Shown here: positions 57,136-64,000 of the stretch, piece after piece | Layout: each line of letters begins with the position of its first letter | Numbering within the stretch: the stretch's first letter is position 1 | Origin: Aquarana catesbeiana | Lineage: Eukaryota > Chordata > Amphibia > Anura > Ranidae | Assembly (NCBI RefSeq): GCF_042186555.1 | Contig: NC_133332.1 | Coordinates: forward strand, 120,459,375-120,523,374 | Length of the DNA stretch: 64,000 nt | Reading direction: 5' to 3' | Position numbers and translations under genes: made by a program | The notes under the pieces: generated by a model | The model's database searches: none | Told to the model about the DNA's origin: nothing | Seen by the model: only the letters and a program-made list of their open reading frames with translations

Positions 57136-57618
57136 TTAAGGCTGTAAGGGAAGAATGTTTTTTATCTTAATGCATTCTATGCATCAAGATAAAAAACCTT
57201 CTGCATGCCGCAGCCCCCCTAATACTTACCTCAGCCTGATCTTCCTCCAGCGATATGCACGAGTGCCTCGGCCGTCCAGGACTCTCCCTCCTGATTGGCT
57301 GAGACACAGCAGCGGCACCAATGGCTCCCGCGGCTGTCCATCAAAGTCAGTTAGCCATTAAGGAGAGAGAGGGGGCAGGGCCAAACCACGGCTTTGTGTC
57401 TGAATGGACACACAGAGTTGCAACTCGGCTCGGGTGCCCCCATAGCAAGCTGCTTGCTGTGTGGGCACTCAACAGAAGGGAGGGGCTAAGAGAGCCAACG
57501 AGGGACCAGAGAAGAGGAGGATCTGTGCTACTCTGTGCAAAACCACTGCACAGAGCAGGTAAGTATGACATGTTTGGGTTTTTTTTAAGAAAAAAAACAG
57601 ACTTTACACTCACTTTAA
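57136..57618 (-). mobile_element. TTAA-flanked MITE inserted in the Tc1 transposase gene
   Basis: TTAA at 57136-57139 and 57615-57618. The Tc1 reading 'AACCTTAAGGATTTAGAG' is restored if it is removed. It has the family hairpin 'TTTTTATCTTAATGCATTCTATGCATCAAGATAAAAA', the 'GATTGGCTGAGACACAGCAGC' core and donor-like motifs on both strands (57224-57231 minus, 57556-57566 plus). Confidence 0.8.
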
Positions 57619-57949
57619 GGATTTAGAGAAGATCTGTAAGGAAGAGTGGACCAAAATCCTTCCTGAGATGTGTGCAAACCCGGTAACCAACTACAAGAAG
57701 CATCTTACCTGTGCTTGCCAACAAGAGTTTCTCCACTAAGTACTAAGTCATGTTTTGCTTTGGGATCAACTGAACTGCAACTCAATTTATAACATTTGTT
57801 ATCATGTGTTTTTTCAGGATTTTTGGTTGATATTTTGTCTCTATCATTTAAAATACACCTATGATAAAAATTATAGACCCTTCATTTCTTTTTAAGTGGG
57901 CAAACTTTCAAAATCTGCAGGGGGTCAAATAATTATTTTCCCCACCGTA

Positions 57950-59159
57950 AATGAATGGGCTTCTAAGAATGTGCAAAAAATGCACACGCACTTGGATGCG
58001 TGTGAATAAGCCCTTACACCATTGCAGTGCTTTTACATGCATTTTAGAAAAATGCAGCATGATACATTTTTTTGTACGTAAACATACCAGAACTCAGTGG
58101 CAGCTGGTGCTCAATAGTTTGGGATCCTCCACCCCCCGCACGGGAGAGGGATGGGAATGCGGCGGCGATCAGAGGCCTCCTTACCTTAGAAATGATGCAG
58201 ATCAGGCAGACATGGATCCGGGCTGCAGCTCTTCCTCCTAATACTCCCTGGCCAATTGGGTCTCAGGAACTGCTTCCTGATTGGCCGGAAGGAGAATCAG
58301 GAAGACAGTGGGTGGGCTCGGGGCACAGTGCTCTGCGCCCCGAGCCCACCCTTTTTTTGAAGCCAATTAGAGCCTCAGGCTTATCATGTGCTTCAAAAAA
58401 AAAACCATTGAAATCCATGCGTCCAGTGCCCGCATGTAGATTAAGGGGCCAGATGTATGGATAAGAGGGGTGGCGTCCGTGCACCCCTAATTGATAGGCT
58501 GCCACTGCCTGAACTGGACCAGAATAATGGCAAAAAGCAAAAATGCAAACAGCAAATGCAGTAAACATGCAAACAGAGAAGAGCAAAATGAACGCAGAGA
58601 TTGTGGTGTAAACCTAGGGGCTAATTTTTACCGCCTTCCCTGCATTTAGTGTGGAGTTCTACATTTGCATTTACATGCATTGGCAATGCATATGTGTTTT
58701 CAGTGCGATTTTGTTCTGTTTTCAAAGCATATTGCATTTCTATGGTGTAAGCTAGGTTCATTTTCTTCCTTATGCTGTTGTACTACATTAAAACGTGTTT
58801 GACTGCATCTGGTATAAATGAGCCATAAAACTATAGAAGTCAGAGGTTTAGCATGTCTGTCAGGTGATGTTATTTTCAGAAGAACAGTAATAGCAGCCTA
58901 CGGGGGCGTTGCTAGGTCTGCAAAAGATCTGGGGCTAGAGCCCATAGAAGCGGTCACCAGCCTTTTTGCATACCTGCGGGGAGGGGGTGGTATTGGTAGT
59001 CAATTTTTCAAGGAACACAGCTGGTGTTGGCGCTTCAATTATCATGGCACCATGGTTGATATGGTGTCAGGGTGATTGAAGTGCTTTATTTCTATTGTTA
59101 CATTCTAATATATAATGAAGTGGTTCAACATACTGCAAAATCAGTGGGAGCCCTGGGCG
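57950..59159. other. Unclassified, with MITE remnants
   Basis: 57956-58010 ('GGGCTTCTAAGAATGTGCAA' with 'GATGCGTGTGAATAAGCCC') is a small foldback. 58290-58375 repeats 'CGGGGCACAGTGCTCTGCGCCCCG', an inverted word. 58600-58740 is TGCATT-rich. No gene. Confidence 0.4.
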
Positions 59160-59600
59160 TCATTTGCCACATCTCCTGTCACCAGATGCAGCGTGTTACT
59201 TGCCACTGTCACCTGCCACTAGATGTGGATTGCCACTTGCCACATCACCTGCCACCATTTGCAGATTGCCACATCTCCTGCCACCATTTGCAGATTGTCA
59301 CTTGCCACTTCTCCTGGCACCATTTTCAGATTGTCACTTGCCATGTCTCCCAGCACCATTTGCAGATTGTCACTTGCCACGTCTCCTGGCACCATTTGCA
59401 GATTGCCACATCTCCTGCCACCATTTGCAGATTGTCACTTGCCACGTCTCCTGGCACCATTTGCAGATTGCCACATCTCCTGCCACCATTTGCAGATTGT
59501 CACTTGCCACATCACCGGCCACCAGATGTGGGTTGTCATTTGCCAACTGATGTGGATTGTCACTTGCCATGCCAGCCAGTTCCACCAAATGTGTATTGAC
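59160..59600. repeat. Minisatellite of CACTTGCCAC / CACCATTTGCAGATTG units
   Basis: Degenerate units of about 30-37 bp ('CATTTGCAGATTGTCACTTGCCACGTCTCCTGGCAC') repeat some 13 times; a higher-order pair (59370-59450 versus 59440-59510) is nearly exact. The Cys/His-rich plus-strand frames 'ICRLSLATSPG...' are repeat translations, not zinc fingers. Confidence 0.9.
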
Positions 59601-61694
59601 GCTGCTTTGGCAGTAGGTTGACAGCACTGGTCCATTTAGTGAGAGCAGGAGAGTGGTGATGTGGGGCGGGCAGTGAGAGATGATGTCATCTTGCTGCTCC
59701 CCGCTGCACCTCCGGCATTGAAGCAAGGGGGTCTGGCTGCAAAGTGGAGCTCCATGATGACAAGAAGCACGTGACCTGCACTCCACCGTGCTGTGAGGGT
59801 GGAATATCGCTGATGTGTGGCGGGCAGTGAAGTATGATGCCATCTCTCTGCTGCTTACCGCACCTCGCTCCCAGATTGAAGAGGCCAGGCTGTGAAGAGC
59901 GCTGATATGGAGCGCGCAGAGAGAGGTGTCATCTCTGCTCGTCCACCTGCTCGCTTCTCTCCTCTCCTCCGCCGCTCTCATGCAGCCAGCCCACCCGCTG
60001 CAGCAGCCGCAACCCGCTGGTTAGGCAGGGACCCTGCGGCAAGAGACTCGGGGCTATGGGCAACGCCCCTGGCAGTCTACATGTTCCCCGTTGATAAGTT
60101 TGTGAAAGACACCCAAAGGACAGGAATAAGCTGTGCCACGTGGTGGGTGTGGCCAAATTGTGCCAACAGTGGGAGGGGCTTAAAGCAGCATGGTTAAATG
60201 AAGCCTGAGCCTATCTAGCCTATCTAGTGTATGAACAGCAAACTTATGCTACAACAGGGGGATTGCTGTGGTTGTGACAGGCCTTGGTCCCCTAAGTAAA
60301 GTAATGATGCAGTATGTGTAGTGACCAGGGCCACTAATAAGACAGTACAACCAGCCCTCCTGTACTGGGCTCGGGCACCATCAGTTCAAAAGGGGGGCCC
60401 AGGCACATGCTGAGCAGGAGGGCCAGCTGTACTGTCTTATTGCAGCCACTAATCCTCTTCTGCCTCCCCCAGTAGCGCTGCCAGCTTCTCTTCCTCTTTA
60501 TCCCTCCGGCTGCACTACAGGGGGATTGGTCCTAGCACATGCGCTCCCTCCATCTGCTGTTCGGGCCCTCTGTTTTTCCTTTTCCCCGCAGCACTTCCGG
60601 CTTCCCTCCTCTCCCGCAAGCAGCTACTGCGGACATAAAGGGAGATGTTTCAGGATTGAGAGCGGGAGAAGGGGCTGGTAAATATGTCATTTACTGGCTC
60701 CTTCCTTTCCTGAATAGACACAGTGAGCGATCGGTACCAATCACTCCTGTTTTCATTCATCACTGAAGCATAGTAAACTGTGTTTACTATGCTTCTGTTT
60801 GTGAATGAGCAGGAAGCCTCAGAGCGTTTCCTATTCATTCTGTGCTGCTGAGGCTGCAAAGAAAGGGACTGATAAATTTATGTCTTCAGTCACGTTCGGC
60901 CGGGAAGGGGGGATTCTGTCAGGTAGGCTGTATGGGGCCCCATGATTTCTAATAGCAGCTCTAATAGTGGCAGATGGTGGTTTTGGCCAAATTGTGCTTG
61001 CATTGGGAGGAACTTAAAAGGGATATGATTAAAGAAAATCTGAGACTACTCACTTTATACATAGCACACTTATGCCTCAGTCCTTGTTCCCACAAAATAC
61101 GAGCTGCTGCCACTCCTCCAGTCCTCTAAAATGCCTCCCTCCACTCTTGTGCTCCCTACCCTGTAACACCAATCCCCTGTGGCTCCCTGCTGGCTTCTCC
61201 TTCTCCCCTCTTATTGGCTCCAGGTGCTACAAGGGAGCCACAGGGGGATTTAACTTCCCATAAAGATCCCCCTCCCCCCATTCTGGGCCCTTCCTCACTG
61301 ATCCCTGGCACCCCCTTCCTGCAGCATTGCTAGCCGGCGTCCCTCCTCTCTTTCCCACCGGCTTCAGCTGCTGCAGGGGAGTCTCGGGGGAATCAAACTG
61401 TCCAAATATAACTCCCCTCCCTATGGCACTCCGACCCCCATCTTGTATGTACTGTCGAAAGCCCCCCACGCTGCAGCACCAATCCTCGGCTCCCCCTCCC
61501 GCAGGGCTGCTGGCCAGCTTCCCCTCCTCCTCCTCCCACTGGCTTCAGCTGTTGTTGGGGACAGAGATCACATCAGGATGGAGAGCGGGGAGGGCCGGTA
61601 AACTTTTCATATGTATCAGGCTCTTCCTAAATGAGCACAGTAAGCGATTAGTACAGATCGCTCCTGTGTCCATTAATCACTGAATGAATAGGAG
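59601..61694. repeat. Unclassified dispersed repeat cluster
   Basis: Two internal near-duplicates are visible. 59650-59720 resembles 59815-59880 ('GTGGCGGGCAGTGA...GATG'). The sequence 'ACACAGTGAGCGATC...TCACTCCTGT' followed by 'AAGCATAGTAAACTGT' (60715-60800) resembles 61635-61690 and 46390-46470. 61130-61600 shows three variants of 'CTTCAGCTGCTGCAGGGG'. No gene. Confidence 0.5.
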
Positions 61695-62056
61695 CAGGGG
61701 TGGACTGACAACTCATGGGGCCCCCGGGCAATAGGAGATTATGGGGCCCCCGGGCAATAGGAGATTATGGGGCCCCAAGCAATAGATTATGGGGCCACAC
61801 AGTATACACACACACACACAGTATACACACACAGACACACAATATACACACACACAGTATACACACACAGAATACACATACACACACTGAAAAGGTACTG
61901 GAGAGGCGGGGCAGCTATAATCTTGGGGTTTTTTAAAAAACACAGATTTTTACATATTGTCCCTGGTTTTATTGAGGCTGGCAACCCTGATGGGGCCCCT
62001 TAGTGGCATGGGGCCCTCGGGCAGTGCACGAGTGTCAAATGGTCAGTCTGCACCTG
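61695..62056. mobile_element. hAT-like MITE (CAGGGGTGGACTGAC) with 8-bp duplication
   Basis: CAGGGGTGGACTGACAACTC (61695) pairs with 'GGTCAGTCTGCACCTG' ending 62056. The flanks AATAGGAG (61687-61694) and AATAGAAG (62057-62064) agree at 7 of 8 bases. Inside are three 27-bp 'GGGGCCCCCGGGCAATAGGAGATTAT' units and an (AC)n/TATACACAC microsatellite (61800-61888). Confidence 0.8.
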
Positions 62057-62484
62057 AATAGAAGTCTCTGTACAGAGACTTCTATTAATTCATCTGCAGT
62101 GCATTTTAGGCTGTAGAGAAAGAGAATGAGGAATCTATGCCCTAAATCCCTTTCTCAAAAAAGTGACATCCTGATGTTTCACCAAAGTGCTTCAGCTGTC
62201 TGTATCCACCTTTGATAAATGTGCCCCAATATATTTAAAGCTAAGTTCCAGGGACAAAAACTTCAATTGCAATATATTTCTTAATAGCCAAAAAGGCTAC
62301 AAATCAATTATGTGTGCACAAATTTTCCTTTGCAAACCCAGATATTACCTTGTAAAATATGCAGTAACTTTATAACTGTGCAATATATAGCCTCTGCAGA
62401 GAGCAGAGCTATGGGAGGGGCTCAGCAGGTCCCTCCCACTATAGAAAAATACAGGAAAGGGCGAAGACAAGACCGGTCATCCTT
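62057..62484. other. No recognised gene
   Basis: 62200-62460 ('AAGCTAAGTTCCAGGGAC', 'TGGGAGGGGCTCAGCAGGTC') looks like old repeat. Nothing can be supported further. Confidence 0.35.
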
Positions 62485-62860
62485 GCTAGGGATGAGCTTC
62501 GAACATGGGTTCGACTCGAACATCGGCTGTTCGATCGTTCGTCGAATTGCGAACGATATGGGCCGTTCGCGCCAAATTCGTGTGGCGCGTCACGGCCCAT
62601 AATTCACTGCGGCATCGCAGTTCATTGCTTGCTGATGATTGGCCAAGCATGCACTATGACCCGCATGCTTGGCCAATCACAGCGCCGCCTTAACAGAGAG
62701 CCGTAAGTGGCCAAAGCCAAGGAGGCTTTGGCCAATTATGGCTCAGGGGGTTTAGTACACGCCCCACACTATATAAGGCCGCCTGCACGGCGGCCCTGTG
62801 CAGTGTGTTCCGGTGTGCTGAGAAATAGAGAGAGAGAGAGACAGTGTCATTTCATTTGAG
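62485..62860 (+). promoter_or_regulatory. Promoter-like leader of a repeated element
   Basis: It starts with TTCG/CGAA-rich text (62495-62575). A 17-bp inverted repeat carrying CCAAT boxes on both sides follows (TGATTGGCCAAGCATGC 62636-62652, inverse 62663-62679). GGCCAAAGCC...GGCTTTGGCC forms another hairpin (62710-62733), then CCAAT, TATATAAG at 62770-62777 and GCCGCCTGCACGGCGGC (62779-62795) just after it. It looks like an RNA polymerase II core promoter reading toward the 157-bp array. Function is inferred. Confidence 0.4.
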
Positions 62861-64000
62861 TTAGCTAGATTAGGCAGGACAGTCAGTCAGTTAGCTGCAC
62901 TTAAAGTGTATTGTCTATATATATGCATCCCAGGTGTTGCATATATATATATATATACACTGTATTCAGTTTAGCTAGATCCGTTCCTGTTATCTTCTAG
63001 ACTATTTACATTTAGTGCAGTGCGTCCTGCTCACAGTGTTCAGCTAGATCCGTTCCTGTTATCTTCTTACTGACAGGCAGGCTTGTCTTGTTACAGTATT
63101 TTGAAGAAAATTACTGGTGTTCTTTTGATCCTATTAGTACCACAGTCAGGCAGCTAGACTATTTACATTTAGTGCAGTGCGTCCTGCTCACAGTGTTCAG
63201 CTAGATCCGTTCCTGTTATCTTCTTACTGACAGGCAGGCTTGTCTTGTTACAGTATTTTGAAGAAAATTACTGGTGTTCTTTTGATCCTATTAGTACCAC
63301 AGTCAGGCAGCTAGACTATTTACATTTAGTGCAGTGCGTCCTGCTCACAGTGTTCAGCTAGATCCGTTCCTGTTCTCTTCTTACTGACAGGCAGGCTTGT
63401 CTTGTTACAGTATTTTGAAGAAAATTACTGGTGTTCTTTTGATCCTATTAGTACCACAGTCAGGCAGCTAGACTATTTACATTTAGTGCAGTGCGTCCTG
63501 CTCACAGTGTTCAGCTAGATCCGTTCCTGTTCTCTTCTTACTGACAGGCAGGCTTGTCTTGTTACAGTATATAAAGCTACCTGAAGAAAATTACTGGTGT
63601 TCTTTTGATCCTATTAGTACCACAGTCAGGCAGCTAGACTATTTACATTTAGTGCAGAGCGTCCTGCTCACAGTGTTCTGCTAAACCTACAAGTTAGTGG
63701 GGTGCGTCCTGCTCACAGTGTTCAGCTAGATCCGTTTCTGTTATCTTCTTACTGACAGGCAGGCTTGTCTTGTTACAGTAAATACAGCTACCTGAAGAAA
63801 ATTGCTTGTGTTCTTTTGATCCTATTAGTACCACAGTCAGGCAGCTAGACTATTTACAGTTAGTGCAGTGCGTCCTGCTCACAGCGTTCTGCTAAACCTA
63901 CAAGTTAGTGGGGTGCGTCCACCTCACAGTGTTCAGCTAAACCTACAAGCTAGTGGGGTGCGTCCTGCTCACAGTGTTCAGCTAGATCCGTTTCTGTTAT
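62861..64000 (+). repeat. 157-bp tandem array running off the window
   Basis: 62861-62996 is the leader with 'TAGCTAGATTAGGCAGGACAG' and a TA tract (62940-62957). GACTATTTACATTTAGTGCA recurs at 63000, 63157, 63314, 63471, 63637 and (as GACTATTTACAGTTAGTGCA) 63848. The first three steps are exactly 157 bp. Later units gain a TATAAAGCTACC insertion and a 48-bp extra block 'CTGCTAAACCTACAAGTTAGTGGGG', which itself repeats from 63680 on. No frame of note. Confidence 0.9.

Larger units (their letters stand above)
53121..57737 (+). pseudogene. Tc1-type transposase pseudogene, split by two TTAA elements
   Basis: The ATG at 53121 opens 'MDKTKELSKDIRDKIV' and 'DGVGYRTVGAII', the N-terminal helix-turn-helix, then a stop near 53217. 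'VLCSDETKIELFG' near 53540 has the first catalytic aspartate. 'MLWGFFSGKGTGQL' near 53665 and 'WVFQHDNDPKPTAK' near 53800 (second aspartate) follow in the same frame. At 'KKHI' a 3.17-kb element intervenes (53871-57038). The frame picks up as 'VMEWPSQSPDLNPIENLWRE', with the final glutamate, near 57045. A second insertion (57136-57618) interrupts again, and 'FLH' plus the stop end it near 57737. The DDE parts survive but stops, shifts and the insertions make it dead. Confidence 0.85.
51234..57949 (+). mobile_element. Tc1/mariner element 5, expanded to 6.7 kb by nested insertions
   Basis: TACAGTGGGGGAAATAATTA at 51234 mirrors 'TAATTATTTTCCCCACCGTA' ending 57949. The inverted repeats (51234-51356 and 57830-57949) agree through 'GAAGGGTCTATAATTTGTAT' and 'AATGATAGAGACA'. 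The remaining Tc1 parts are 52545-52650, 53037-53870, 57039-57135 and 57619-57949, about 1.5 kb in all. The rest is at least four younger insertions plus other repeat DNA. Confidence 0.85.

Noticed and set aside
59072..59621. Cys/His-rich frames resembling zinc fingers
   Set aside because: The spacing does not fit C2H2 fingers; the frame is a translated minisatellite.

Overview
The window looks like anuran nuclear DNA, probably from a true frog (Ranidae). This rests on an intron-containing vertebrate gene, several Tc1 families, a DIRS-type gag remnant, L2 and Penelope-like debris, and very many TTAA-flanked and 'GGCCCCTTTCACAC'-type miniature elements. The species-level guess is recall-based inference.

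The only host gene I can support is the 5' part of a MAP7-family microtubule-associated protein gene, most like MAP7D3, on the minus strand. Coding exon 1 is at 47373-47418, exon 2 at 9808-9906 and exon 3 at 9643-9723. All three join in phase 1 with consensus splice sites. Intron 1 is about 37.5 kb and intron 2 only 84 bp. The exon 1 start codon lies below a GC-rich, TATA-less promoter with an NRF1-type palindrome, a YY1-type site over the ATG, an inverted CCAAT and a GTCACGTGAC E-box. A 49-bp minisatellite starts about 210 bp upstream of the ATG. The rest of the gene would lie left of position 1.

Nearly everything else is transposon-derived. 1-9434 (downstream of exon 3): three decayed Tc1 elements, one carrying a Penelope-like insert and one an L1-like tail, plus a DIRS gag pseudogene. 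9.9-47 kb (intron 1): an L2 reverse-transcriptase remnant, a 2.1-kb PIF/Harbinger-like element with a giant internal palindrome, two Penelope-like elements with inverted arms around hammerhead-like cores, a fourth Tc1, and repeated rounds of TTAA elements nested in one another. 47.6-64 kb (upstream of the gene): adjoining MITEs, a solo LTR, a 6.7-kb nest in which a 1.6-kb Tc1 has taken up several other elements, minisatellites, hAT MITEs and a terminal 157-bp tandem array behind a promoter-like segment.

No tRNA, rRNA or CRISPR array was recognised. Long open frames in the window come from stop-free tandem repeats or GC-rich palindromes, not genes. Family names come from reading motifs, not from searches.
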